Shown: positions 53,406-62,004, numbered from the stretch's first letter. The stretch is 64,000 nucleotides of DNA from Lentisphaera marina (GCF_028745505.1 NZ_JAQZZL010000002.1:1178001-1242000); one strand, 5' to 3'. Translations and numbers: made by a program. Notes: generated by a model not told the origin, from the letters alone.

Positions 53406-53433
53406 AGTCGAAAAGAACTTATTATTTTTGACA
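53406..53433 (-). promoter_or_regulatory. ECF-type promoter (site 11)
   Basis: Minus strand TGTCAAA-N15-TCGACT, 38 bases before the GH2 start at 53368. Confidence 0.75.
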
Positions 53434-53461
53434 AGAACTAAAAAATAATCTGACAGCAAAA

Positions 53462-53503
53462 AAATGCGCTTATATGGATTAAATGCGTTAAATATGCGCA
53501 TTT
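53462..53503 (+). promoter_or_regulatory. Operator-like inverted repeat upstream of the cytochrome operon
   Basis: AAATGCGC at 53462-53469 and its complement GCGCATTT at 53496-53503, with a further AAATGCG between them (53481-53487), make three ATGCG words in a 42-base stretch, 80 bases upstream of the cytochrome gene. It looks like a regulator site. Related words occur in the leader of the XylR-type gene and in promoter site 7. No GTCAAA-N15-CGAC promoter is present on this strand. Confidence 0.4.
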
Positions 53504-53582
53504 CTAATGTTTTTTTCGTTAAATGAATCATGATTTTTTTGTTTTGATCCTTCATAGTTGAATCAATCAACTAAGGAATTTT

Positions 53583-54572
53583 ATGAACAAAACCATTTTC
53601 AGCTTTTTAACTTTAGCTCTTGCAGCTGGAGTTTCGGCCGATATAAAACGCGGCCAGCAAGTCTTTACACAATTTTGTGCCAACTGCCATGGAGATAAAG
53701 GTCAAGGTCTGGTTGGACCAAACTTAACTGACAAAGAAATTCTTCACGGCAGCTCAAAAGTCGAAATCGAAAAAGTCATCCGAGAAGGTGTACTGGCTAA
53801 AGCGATGCCCGCCTGGGGAACTATCCTCAATGAGCAACAAATTTCTGACGCTAGTGATTATGTAAAATCTATCATGGGCAAAAACTTAAAGAATGGTTTT
53901 GTCGTCGTTAAAACAACTGTAAGTTCATTTCCAACAGGTACTTTAGAAAAGCCTTATCTCATTCGTACTTACATGCCCGTAAACGGTCTTGATGACTCAA
54001 TATTTGTCAACCATGGCAAAGGTGGCAATGTCAATAAATACAGCCCTGGGTCAGGCAAAGAAGATCCAAAAAAAGTGCAAAAGCCAATCAATGGAATCCC
54101 TTCCACCATTACAGTAAACTTTGGCCCAAAACTCTCTTACACTTTCGATACTCTTGAGTGTCGCCTGCTCTATACTTGGTCAGGAGATTTTTTGGATATG
54201 ACTAAATACTGGGGTAAAGGCACTGGCGGTGGTCGCAGAGGCTTTGGCTACATACCAGATATTATGGGCAAGGTCCAATTTAAGACGAGTGGTGAACATC
54301 TCTTTCCAGGCAAAGTTCAGTTTATGGGTTATCGCAAAGAAAATGCTATTCCTATCATGCTCTACAAATCTGGAGATTTAAATATCAGCTTGAAAATTAC
54401 TCCTGGTAAAAACTCAGGTGAAGCTATTTGCGAATATCGCACAGATTCCAGTGGTCCAATTACCCTACAATTAGCAAAAGGGATGACTTCAAACACAGGA
54501 AAGACCGGAACATTAAATTTAAGTTCTTCCGAGGCTAAAGCTTTTACACTTATTATCAAAGGAGTCAAATAA
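53583..54572 (+). CDS. Exported cytochrome c with an unfamiliar C-terminal domain
   Basis: A 329-residue protein with a signal peptide (to about residue 19). Residues 20-97 are a class I cytochrome c: CANCH (Cys32, Cys35, His36), GPNLTD and a Met ligand in AMPAWG (Met75). The remaining 230 residues include VSSFPTGTLEKPYLIRTYMPVNGLDDSIFVNHGKGGN and a beta-rich segment (ITVNFGPKLSYTFDTLECRLLYTWSGDFLDMTKYWGKGTGGGRRGFGY), found in PVC-type haem proteins; I cannot name its function. Its stop overlaps the start of the next gene (TAATG), so it is likely the electron-transfer partner of the beta-propeller protein. Confidence 0.85.
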   Translation: MNKTIFSFLTLALAAGVSADIKRGQQVFTQFCANCHGDKGQGLVGPNLTDKEILHGSSKVEIEKVIREGVLAKAMPAWGTILNEQQISDASDYVKSIMGKNLKNGFVVVKTTVSSFPTGTLEKPYLIRTYMPVNGLDDSIFVNHGKGGNVNKYSPGSGKEDPKKVQKPINGIPSTITVNFGPKLSYTFDTLECRLLYTWSGDFLDMTKYWGKGTGGGRRGFGYIPDIMGKVQFKTSGEHLFPGKVQFMGYRKENAIPIMLYKSGDLNISLKITPGKNSGEAICEYRTDSSGPITLQLAKGMTSNTGKTGTLNLSSSEAKAFTLIIKGVK

Positions 54573-56932
54573 TGAAAAAGTTCTTACTCTCAGTTTTTGC
54601 CCTTTCCACTAGCCTTGTAGCTGACAGCTACAAAGTAGACACCATCACGACTCCTCTAGAAATTGCTCCGGAAATTGGTGCTCTAGCGTTTAACCCCTCA
54701 GGTGAACTTGTTGTGGTCACACGTCGCTCAGGGATTCAGATTGCGAAACCCGCAAAAGATCCCAATGGCTTCCAATGGCGCAACTTTAGTGATGACTCAC
54801 TCCACAACCCCTGTGGTGTTCAAGTCATTTCCGATTCAGAAATGTATGTATCACAAATGGCTGAGCTCACAAAAGTGTCTGATACCGATAAAGATGGTGT
54901 GGCAGATTCCTATGAGCTCATTTCAAATGAATTTGGCCTCAGTGGTAATTATCACGAAACCAATTACATCCTTCCCGATAAAAAAGGAGGATGGTACATA
55001 GCAGTAGGTACGGCCTCTCATAATGGTCCAACTTTCTATCATACTCAGGGTGAATACAAGCATAACGGCCGTCGTGGTCGCAACTATGCAGCTGTAAAAT
55101 GGAAGGGCTGGGTCATGCACATTGATGCTAAAGGTAAGATGACTCCTTTTGCAAAAGGCTTTCGCATGCATAATGGTATGGGCATGAGTCCCGATGGTAA
55201 AATTTTTGCGGGTGATAATCAAGGAGACTGGCGCGGAACGTCTCCCATCTATCACGTGAAAAAAGATAAATTTTACGGTCACCCTTCTGCCCTTGTTTGG
55301 GACGAAAAGTTCGTGAAAGAAGTATCGGACAACCCTCTTTTCTACTACATGAAAAACATGGATCAATACGAAAAAGATCGCACTCCTGCAGCTATCGAAC
55401 TTCCTCAGGGAATGATCTGTAATTCCCCAGGTGAAATCATTTTCGATACCAAAGGTCAATTCGGTCCATTCAAAGGTCAAGCCTTTGTGGGTGATATCGC
55501 CGGACCAAGACTCGTTCGCCTCATGTTTGAAGAAGTAGATGGAGTCATGCAAGGTGCTTGTATAAAGTTTGCTGAGAAAAAAGTACGCACGGGCAATAAC
55601 CGTTTAGTTTTCAGTCCCAAAGGCGATGAGCTATATATAGGCCAAACTGTACGTGGATGGGGTAAACCATCTGAAGGAATTCAACGCATTTCTTTTAACG
55701 ATGAAACGCCTGACTCTATCCTTAACGTGAAGCTTAAAAAAGAAGGTTTCCTCGTCACTTTCACCAAAGAGAAAGATAAAGCATTACTCGAAAACATAGC
55801 GAACTACGCGATTCAGTCCTATCATTACCCTTCAACGCATAAATACGGTTCTAAACCAATGGATCGAAAAAATATTGTGATTACAAAAGTCACTGTTACT
55901 AGTGATAAAAAGAGCGTTTTGCTTCATACCAATGGACTTAGAACAAAACGTCTATTCCAAATTGATGTTAAAAATTCTCTTGCTACAGGATTAGATCAGT
56001 CTCGTGTCGTTTATAAAATCAACCGCCTTCAAGCGGGAACGCCAGTTCAAGAAATCAAAAGTGACTCATCAACACCTGCAAAACCTGCCACAGTAAAACT
56101 CGACAAAACGAAAGACAAAGTAACTGTAACAGTTGATGGAAAACTCTTCACCGAATTCATTCAGGGACCAAATAAACCCTGTCTCTATCCGGTCAATGGC
56201 CCTAATCAGGAAAACCTTACTCGCCATTACCCTTTCAAAAAAGATATTCCTGGAGAAAGCGCCGATCACCCCTGGCATACCGGGATTTACTTCACCTTTG
56301 GCAAAGTGAATAACATCGACTTTTGGAATACTCGAACGGGGAAAGATAAATACATCAGAACTGTCGATCTCCAGACTGATGGCAAGAAAATTCTCGCACA
56401 CAATCATTGGCTCCATAATGATAAAAAAGTACTCAGTGATATAACAGAAATCACTTTCTCCGCAGATTCAAAAACTCGTTACATCGACTACAAAATTACG
56501 CTCATTGCTGATACTCAAGATCTAGTTTTTGGGGACACAAAAGAAGGTATGATGGCCATTCGTATGGATCCATCCTTCCGCGTAAAAGATCGACACGCAA
56601 GCGTCCTTAATAGCAATGGCATAGAAGGGAAAAAGGTTTGGGGCAAACAAGCTCTTTGGGTAAGCTATGCAAACAGCTCTGGATCGGTTATTAGCATTAT
56701 GGAAAGTTCGAAAAATTTCCGCTCCCCTACTCATTGGCACGCCCGCGATTATGGGCTCTGCTCTGCCAATCCCTTTGGAGCAAGGTCTTATACTAGGGAC
56801 AAATCAAAGAATGGTACACACACACTTAAAAAAGGTCAACAAATGACTTTTCAATATCGCTTTGTTTTTCACAGAGAAGCTAACAATCAAAAGACAATCA
56901 ATAAGCTCTATAACTCATGGTCACAAAAATGA
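54572..56932 (+). CDS. Exported beta-propeller (sorbosone-dehydrogenase-like) protein fused to a PmoA-like (DUF6807) domain
   Basis: A 786-residue protein with a signal peptide (to about residue 18). Residues about 20-490 read as a PVC-type beta-propeller related to membrane-bound sugar dehydrogenases (IGALAFNPSGELVVVTRRSGIQIA, LPDKKGGWYIAVGTASHNGPTFY, MHNGMGMSPDGKIFAGDNQGDWRG, RLVFSPKGDELYIGQT). From about residue 515 to the end comes a DUF6807/PmoA-like domain (PNKPCLYPVNGPNQENLTRHYP, HPWHTGIYFTFGKVNNIDFW, and HWHARDYGLCSANPFGARSY). It is coupled to cytochrome c upstream and a sugar isomerase downstream, suggesting periplasmic sugar oxidation feeding an intracellular step, an inference without biochemical proof. 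The two halves are usually separate genes. Confidence 0.75.
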   Translation: MKKFLLSVFALSTSLVADSYKVDTITTPLEIAPEIGALAFNPSGELVVVTRRSGIQIAKPAKDPNGFQWRNFSDDSLHNPCGVQVISDSEMYVSQMAELTKVSDTDKDGVADSYELISNEFGLSGNYHETNYILPDKKGGWYIAVGTASHNGPTFYHTQGEYKHNGRRGRNYAAVKWKGWVMHIDAKGKMTPFAKGFRMHNGMGMSPDGKIFAGDNQGDWRGTSPIYHVKKDKFYGHPSALVWDEKFVKEVSDNPLFYYMKNMDQYEKDRTPAAIELPQGMICNSPGEIIFDTKGQFGPFKGQAFVGDIAGPRLVRLMFEEVDGVMQGACIKFAEKKVRTGNNRLVFSPKGDELYIGQTVRGWGKPSEGIQRISFNDETPDSILNVKLKKEGFLVTFTKEKDKALLENIANYAIQSYHYPSTHKYGSKPMDRKNIVITKVTVTSDKKSVLLHTNGLRTKRLFQIDVKNSLATGLDQSRVVYKINRLQAGTPVQEIKSDSSTPAKPATVKLDKTKDKVTVTVDGKLFTEFIQGPNKPCLYPVNGPNQENLTRHYPFKKDIPGESADHPWHTGIYFTFGKVNNIDFWNTRTGKDKYIRTVDLQTDGKKILAHNHWLHNDKKVLSDITEITFSADSKTRYIDYKITLIADTQDLVFGDTKEGMMAIRMDPSFRVKDRHASVLNSNGIEGKKVWGKQALWVSYANSSGSVISIMESSKNFRSPTHWHARDYGLCSANPFGARSYTRDKSKNGTHTLKKGQQMTFQYRFVFHREANNQKTINKLYNSWSQK

Positions 56933-57753
56933 AATATGCCATCTGTAACGAAACTTATCAAAACTGGACTTTTGAGGACACATGTAAGGATATAGCATCT
57001 CATGGTTACCAAGGGGTAGAAATTGCTCCCTTTACGCTTAAAAAGAACCCAGAAGAACTCACTATTTCAGAGGCTAAGGGCTTTACGAAGATCGCAAAAG
57101 ATCATGACTTAGAAGTGGCGGGGCTTCATTGGTTGCTGACTAAGCCTGTTGGATTGCACATTTCAAGTGCGGATTGCGAAGTCCGCAAACGCACCACAAG
57201 CTTTCTGAAACATCTCGTAAGGTTAAATGCCGCAATGAACGGTGATGTTCTCGTTTTTGGCTCTCCCATGAGTCGTAATATTCCCGATGTTGAAAATTAC
57301 AATGAATACTGGGATAGAGCTCGCGATTCAATTGCACTCATGGCAAAAGAAGCCGAAAAAGAAGGTGGTATCATTGCCATCGAACCCCTTGGTCATGTGG
57401 AAACAAACTTTTTCACTTCTGCCGCAGAAACCATCAAAATGATTAAGGAAATCAACTCTCCAAACTGTCGACTTCATCTTGATGTCAAGGCTATGTCCTA
57501 TGAAGACAAAGCGATTGCGGACATCATTGCGGATTCCGCAGAATATTTGGAGCACTTCCACGCCAATGACCCCAATCTCCGCGGTCCAGGTACTGGAGAA
57601 ATAGATTACGCTCCAATTTACCAAGCCCTCAATAAAATCAACTACTCAAAATGGATTTCAATCGAAGTCTTCAACTACGACGAAGGCCCTGAGAACATCG
57701 CTCGAAATGGAATCCAATTCCTTAAATCATGTGAAGGTACATTCACTTTATAG
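56929..57753 (+). CDS. Sugar phosphate isomerase/epimerase family protein (xylose-isomerase-like TIM barrel)
   Basis: A 274-residue cytosolic protein. I use the ATG at 56929, which overlaps the upstream stop as ATGA; an in-frame ATG at 56917 would overlap by 16 bases. The AP-endonuclease-2/xylose-isomerase-like barrel is visible: MKYAICNETYQNWTFEDTCKDIASHGYQGVEIAPF, AIEPLGHVETNFFTSAAETIKMIKEI (metal-binding Glu), CRLHLDVKAMSYED (Asp), LEHFHANDPNLRGPGTGEIDY (His, Asp) and WISIEVFNYDEGPE (Glu). The residues for a divalent-metal isomerase or epimerase are thus present. The substrate is not known; the keto-sugar product of the upstream oxidoreductase is a guess. Confidence 0.87.
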   Translation: MKYAICNETYQNWTFEDTCKDIASHGYQGVEIAPFTLKKNPEELTISEAKGFTKIAKDHDLEVAGLHWLLTKPVGLHISSADCEVRKRTTSFLKHLVRLNAAMNGDVLVFGSPMSRNIPDVENYNEYWDRARDSIALMAKEAEKEGGIIAIEPLGHVETNFFTSAAETIKMIKEINSPNCRLHLDVKAMSYEDKAIADIIADSAEYLEHFHANDPNLRGPGTGEIDYAPIYQALNKINYSKWISIEVFNYDEGPENIARNGIQFLKSCEGTFTL

Positions 57754-58058
57754 TTTTTTCTCAAGAAAAAGGGCTTGGCCAACACTGGGGTCGAGCTCAT
57801 AAGCTGAGAAGCCAAACTTTTCATAGGCTCGATAAGCTACTTTATTGCCCGACAAGACTTCTAAAGTAATTTTACAAGAGCCCATTTCTTTAGCTCTTTC
57901 CTCTACCCTCTCTAAGAGTTTCTGACTCAGTCCTAATCCACGAAAGTCGCTATGGACCATGAGGTCGTGAATATTAATTAAAGGTTTTGCGGTAAAAGTC
58001 GATAAGCTTTCAAAACAATTCACTAAGCCCGCTGCCTGGTCGTCTACATAAATAATAA

Positions 58059-59097
58059 CACGATTACCCAGTTAGCGAAGAATTGAGGTATTGAATAGGT
58101 TTCTGTTCACTTGCCATAGCTTTTGAAATGAGCCCAAAAAACATTTTTCTAAGATCGAATCTTCTATTTAACCTAAACTGTAAGTCAGCTAAATACCTGA
58201 ATCCATACTTATCGAATTTTAGTGAATGAAATGTCCCAGAAATAGACGTTTTCACATTACTCAGAATGGTATTCACCCATTTGAAAGTATTTTCAATTTC
58301 TTCCTTTTTTGCTTTACTCGTAACTAAAACGGTGTGATTGCTCACTTCTTTTAAAGCACTGAAACCTCGAAGTCCGTCAGAAATAGTACAACAGTTTCTC
58401 TTAAGGTTTTTTTGAGCCCATTGTTTTACCGTTTCGTAGGTAAAATCGTGAACGGGTGTCAATTTTATAAAAATAGGATTGCGTTTTTCGTTAGTTTCAA
58501 CAGCTGCGATAAAAGGAGATTTATTTTCTGAACCTCTTCCCCGTTTACCTCCTTCAAGTTTCCCACCCAAGTAAGCATCATCAATTTCTACAATGCCTTT
58601 GAGTCTGTATTTGTTGTCTTCCTCATACATCATTTGCATGATTTTTTGTTTCATCAACCACGCAGTTTTATAATTAACATCTATATGACGATGTAGTTCT
58701 AATGCTGAAACACTATTCTTAGATTGACTGATTTGGTGAATAGCTAAAAACCACTTTCGCAATTCAATTTTTGTTCGGTGGAACAAAGTTCCCGCTGTTA
58801 AACGATGGCTTTTTCTGCAGGATTTACATTCATATATGGTTCGAGAACCCGACTTATACTGGTAGCATTCTTTATGGCTACATTCTTCGCAATTGAAGCC
58901 GTTTGGCCATTTTAGATTTTCGAGATATTTAACACACTGCTCTTCTGAACCAAAATAATCAATAAACTCTAGAGCACTAAACCCTACTTGAAACTGAACT
59001 TTATTTTTAGACATAATACATCTCCTTGTTAGATGTAATTAATATGCTATTAAAAATAAGCTATATCAAGTTTTTCTTTCTTAACTGGGTAATCGTG
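58059..59097. mobile_element. IS1595-family insertion sequence with 8-bp target duplication
   Basis: A 1039-base element with inverted repeats CACGATTACCCAGTTA at both ends (58059-58074 and complementary at 59082-59097) and the 8-bp target duplication AATAATAA at 58051-58058 and 59098-59105. Eight-bp duplications are characteristic of the IS1595 family. One transposase gene runs on the minus strand and its stop codon lies inside the left inverted repeat. It interrupts a GNAT acetyltransferase gene. Confidence 0.95.
58064..59014 (-). CDS. IS1595-family transposase (ISXO2-like)
   Basis: A 316-residue protein. The N-terminus has a zinc ribbon (CEECSHKECYQYKSGSRTIYECKSCRKSHRLTAGTLFH: two Cys-x2-Cys pairs), and the DDE core follows: GIVEIDDAYLGGK (Asp), CCTISDGLRGFSALKEV (Asp) and the ENTFKWVNTILSNVKTSISGTFHS region with the third acidic/His residues. 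It ends SSLTG, with the stop codon inside the left inverted repeat. Intact length, so it may be functional. Confidence 0.9.
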   Translation of the reverse strand: MSKNKVQFQVGFSALEFIDYFGSEEQCVKYLENLKWPNGFNCEECSHKECYQYKSGSRTIYECKSCRKSHRLTAGTLFHRTKIELRKWFLAIHQISQSKNSVSALELHRHIDVNYKTAWLMKQKIMQMMYEEDNKYRLKGIVEIDDAYLGGKLEGGKRGRGSENKSPFIAAVETNEKRNPIFIKLTPVHDFTYETVKQWAQKNLKRNCCTISDGLRGFSALKEVSNHTVLVTSKAKKEEIENTFKWVNTILSNVKTSISGTFHSLKFDKYGFRYLADLQFRLNRRFDLRKMFFGLISKAMASEQKPIQYLNSSLTG

Positions 59098-59286
59098 AAT
59101 AATAAAGCTAAAGGCATGACTCATTGCTGCTAATTTGTTCAGTAAGTTATCTTTCACATAATCACTGAGTCCTTGAGCGCCACCCATGGGATCTAAGGCA
59201 TAATGATTCAGTAGGTAAATGAGATCATTCCTCATTTCTTTATTTGAATAATCAACAGATTTTATCGTTATTTTCATTTTAAGCCC

Positions 59287-60222
59287 TTATAAGACATAGA
59301 TTAAGAAGGCCATCACTGGTAGAGAAATCAATGTACTTAAGACCACGACTGCAGAATTTAAATCACGCCATCCATTATATTTTGCTGTAAAGATATAAGA
59401 CGACACCGCACTGGGGCATGCGGCATATATCAACAAGGCACTTTTATCTGCCTGCGAACTTTGGATAAAAGATAAAAACAAGGCTGCCATCAAAGGTGAG
59501 AGAACACATTTTATTATACTAAAACTCAATGCTTCAGCTAGAATTTTTCTACTTTGAGTAAAGGAAAGTGATGCACCTAAGGCCAATAAAACTAATGGAA
59601 AACTCATTGCTCCTAAGCTCTTTAATGTCGAGTAGGCAAAAGTGGGTAAATGAATTTTGAGACAGGCAAAAGCCAAGCCTAATAAACTCGAAATAATAAG
59701 TGGGTTTTTAAAGATTTGAAGCAGTAATTTTGAGAAACTAATTTTCTCTTTCGCATCATCTCCACGCATCGCCAAAACAAGGCCAAGGAAATTGTAAAAG
59801 ATAATAACAGGCAGGATCATGACGACGGCTCGTGCTAAATCTGCTTCTGAGTAGGCCAAACTTGTAAACAGTAAAAATACCACTGGCATGCCTGCATAAG
59901 CTAAATTGCCGCGAAAGGCAACATGTGCACCTGTCATAGTTGCACTAAGATTTAGCTTCATATATTTCCCTACAAGCAGGGATATTGCCGCACAAGATAA
60001 AGCCGTAATAATTAAAACCCCACTGAATTTTAATGAACTCAAAATTTGCTGAGTATTGGCACCTGCTGCGGATATAAACAGTAATGATGGCAAGGCCATG
60101 TAATAAACTAAATCATTCGCCTGCTTAAAGAAATCTTCTTTAAAAATGCGATAATACTGCAATAGCTTGCCTAATATAATTAGTGCAAATACGGGCAAGA
60201 TTGAGTCTATAACAGCCTGCAA
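59287..60222 (-). CDS. AEC-family (auxin efflux carrier-like) transporter
   Basis: A 311-residue inner-membrane protein with about ten helices: FALIILGKLLQYYRIFKEDFFKQANDLVYYMALPSLLFISAA near the start and PLVLLALGASLSF plus VLSPLMAALFLSF toward the end, typical of AEC/malonate or auxin-efflux-like permeases. Substrate unknown; organic acids or amino acid derivatives are usual for the family. It lies nine bases behind the broken GNAT gene and nine bases after a small hypothetical gene, in a minus-strand cluster. Confidence 0.88.
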   Translation of the reverse strand: MQAVIDSILPVFALIILGKLLQYYRIFKEDFFKQANDLVYYMALPSLLFISAAGANTQQILSSLKFSGVLIITALSCAAISLLVGKYMKLNLSATMTGAHVAFRGNLAYAGMPVVFLLFTSLAYSEADLARAVVMILPVIIFYNFLGLVLAMRGDDAKEKISFSKLLLQIFKNPLIISSLLGLAFACLKIHLPTFAYSTLKSLGAMSFPLVLLALGASLSFTQSRKILAEALSFSIIKCVLSPLMAALFLSFIQSSQADKSALLIYAACPSAVSSYIFTAKYNGWRDLNSAVVVLSTLISLPVMAFLIYVL

Positions 60223-60231
60223 TTAAAACAC

Positions 60232-60525
60232 CTAATTATCTTTTAGGATTTGTTCAGAACGTTCCAAAGCTCGATGAACTTGGGGGTCTTCTAACTTCAA
60301 TGTTTCAACTTCTAAAAAACCATCTTGTTGTTCACTAAACCACTCACGGCAAGCATCATAGGGTTCACGTTCACTTTGACCTTGAAAGAGCTCACTCAGA
60401 GAAGAACCCTGGACGCACAAACCACTAAATCCCTGCTCCGCATTTTTGAATATGAGAATAATCGCATTCTCATAGCTATCCATGATAGAGATTTTTGCTG
60501 CTGCAATCAAATTGATTTTCTTCAT
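60232..60525 (-). CDS. Hypothetical protein
   Basis: A 97-residue soluble protein without recognisable family. It has no signal peptide or membrane helix; the C-terminal half is acidic (EWFSEQQDGFLEVETLKLEDPQVHRALERSEQIL). The start overlaps the stop of the esterase gene upstream by four bases (ATGA), which supports it as a coupled, expressed gene. Confidence 0.55.
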   Translation of the reverse strand: MKKINLIAAAKISIMDSYENAIILIFKNAEQGFSGLCVQGSSLSELFQGQSEREPYDACREWFSEQQDGFLEVETLKLEDPQVHRALERSEQILKDN

Positions 60526-61172
60526 TTACTCACCCGTGCAAACCAATTTTTCATGGCCTTAAAAACTTTTACTGGTATATCGTGACCACCTGGGAAGTCG
60601 ACAAAATCAAAGCTTTTTTCATGGCTCATGTAAAACTCGCGAATCTTTTCGCCGGACTCATAAGGGATAACAAAGTCACTTTCACCATGACTCATAAAGA
60701 GATCTTTCTTGTTGATTTCTTGCCAATTAAAATCGCCTTCAAAGACTTCGTCAACAAAGCGACCACTAAGTGCGATACCACCATCAATCATTTGCGCTTC
60801 ACGCAAAAGTAAGTGATGGACTAAACAAGCTCCCTGAGAAAAACCTAAGAGGTAGACTTTTGGTGCATTTTCTTTGGGAATAATTTCTTGAAGGAATTGC
60901 TTAACTGCCTGAGAAGAATCTTCCACATCTTCTAAATCGTACTCCATACCAAAAGGACTAGAGATTAAGTTAAACCAAGAACGCCCCATAATGGTTCCTT
61001 CTGGGGAAGGAAGCAAGCCCGGTGCATTGAGGCTATAAGTCACCACTCCTGGCCCAAACACCGATGATAAAGGCACTAAATCATGCATATCAGCTCCATA
61101 GCCGTGCATCATAATAACAAGGGCACGATCGGCTTTTTTACCACTTCTTTGCCACTCAGTAATTTCAAACAT
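60522..61172 (-). CDS. Carboxylesterase/phospholipase-family alpha/beta-hydrolase
   Basis: A 216-residue cytosolic enzyme; the ATG at 61172 follows GGAG by eight bases, so it is preferred to a TTG four codons earlier. ALVIMMHGYGAD is the oxyanion-hole strand, GFSQGA holds the nucleophile Ser112, MSHGESDFVIPYE the acid and FPGGHDIPV the His. These place it in the acyl-protein-thioesterase/carboxylesterase group (Abhydrolase_2), which cleaves esters with modest specificity. It precedes a small hypothetical gene with overlap. Confidence 0.9.
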   Translation of the reverse strand: MFEITEWQRSGKKADRALVIMMHGYGADMHDLVPLSSVFGPGVVTYSLNAPGLLPSPEGTIMGRSWFNLISSPFGMEYDLEDVEDSSQAVKQFLQEIIPKENAPKVYLLGFSQGACLVHHLLLREAQMIDGGIALSGRFVDEVFEGDFNWQEINKKDLFMSHGESDFVIPYESGEKIREFYMSHEKSFDFVDFPGGHDIPVKVFKAMKNWFARVSK

Positions 61173-61260
61173 TTTTGACTCCAAATAAAATTGCCGTCAA
61201 TATAGTTAGCCACTGAAATTTACATAGTCACGATTTTGAAAAACAACTTTAATGATTTGC

Positions 61261-62004
61261 CTATTTCTTGTACAAGCTTTCCACTTCTTCTATGAGGTAT
61301 TCAATATTGCTTAATTTAGGCTCATCAGCACTGAAGATCATTTTTCCTGAATAGTTTAAAGCCTTTAATTGGCGAATCATTTCAAATAAAAGCTTTGAAT
61401 TAAAACCTAGGGGCAAGAGCAAACGCAATTGTTTGATTTCAAAAGCGAACAAACGATTGAGGGATGGAAACTGGCTCAAATCATAGGGAAAGGGAATCGT
61501 TAAGCGAAACTTGATGCGTGGGCTCGAGATGAGTTTATACAAATAATTGATATCATCGCAGATTTCGGGAGAATTCTCTAGTGCATTGATCGATACGGGA
61601 AAGTAATAAGTCAATTTATTTTCTTGCTCTAAAATAGCATTAAAAAAACGTACTATTCTCGCCTGAACATCATGGTGGATTTGCGTTTTCTGATCGTTAA
61701 AGCATGCTTTGACTACAACGTATTTAATTCCTTGATTTGATAAGTAGTTAAAATAATCTAGGGAACTTTTTACAAATTCATCAAACTGTTCGTCATTCAA
61801 TTGATTTAGTGAAGATAAGCTGGCTTCCTCCAGTGGATTCACCACGCCATGAATGAGTTCTTTACGTGAAAAGTTTTCCAACTGATCAGTATAGGCCTCC
61901 CATAGATCACCACTAAGTTCAAAAGAAAAAGGCCAAGCGTGATCGATTTCACTAAACCATTCATCTAGATCGAGTTCAGCTGTATTTAAACTAAAAACTG
62001 CCAT
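61261..62004 (-). CDS. Hypothetical protein, possible TIM-barrel-like fold
   Basis: A 247-residue protein with no family I can name. Strand-helix alternation (GIKYVVVKACFND, KLTYYFPVSINALEN, IKFRLTIPFPYDLSQFP, QLRLLLPLGFN, SGKMIFSADEPKLSNIEYLIEEVESLY) suggests a beta/alpha barrel with one shared base with rsmE (start at 62004, rsmE stop also at 62004), so the two are translationally coupled. The coupling does not show its function. Confidence 0.6.
   Translation of the reverse strand: MAVFSLNTAELDLDEWFSEIDHAWPFSFELSGDLWEAYTDQLENFSRKELIHGVVNPLEEASLSSLNQLNDEQFDEFVKSSLDYFNYLSNQGIKYVVVKACFNDQKTQIHHDVQARIVRFFNAILEQENKLTYYFPVSINALENSPEICDDINYLYKLISSPRIKFRLTIPFPYDLSQFPSLNRLFAFEIKQLRLLLPLGFNSKLLFEMIRQLKALNYSGKMIFSADEPKLSNIEYLIEEVESLYKK

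Larger units (their letters stand above)
57748..59277 (-). pseudogene. GNAT acetyltransferase gene split by an IS1595-family insertion
   Basis: The 5' part (59277-59098) encodes MKITIKSVDYSNKEMRNDL to AFSFII; the 3' part (58050-57748) continues YVDDQAAGLVNCFES and includes the acetyl-CoA site DLMVHSDFRGLGLSQKLLERVEERA and the YRAYEKFGFSAYEL end of GNAT proteins. Removing the IS and one copy of the 8-bp duplication AATAATAA joins the halves in frame as a 160-residue GNAT. The gene is therefore broken by one recent event; the remaining fragments (59050-59277 and 57748-58023) look like small ORFs but are not separate genes. Its 3' end overlaps the convergent isomerase stop by six bases. Confidence 0.92.

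Noticed and set aside
59050-59277. Independent 75-residue gene
   Set aside because: The last 16 residues are read from the IS1595 element; the first 60 are the GNAT N-terminus.
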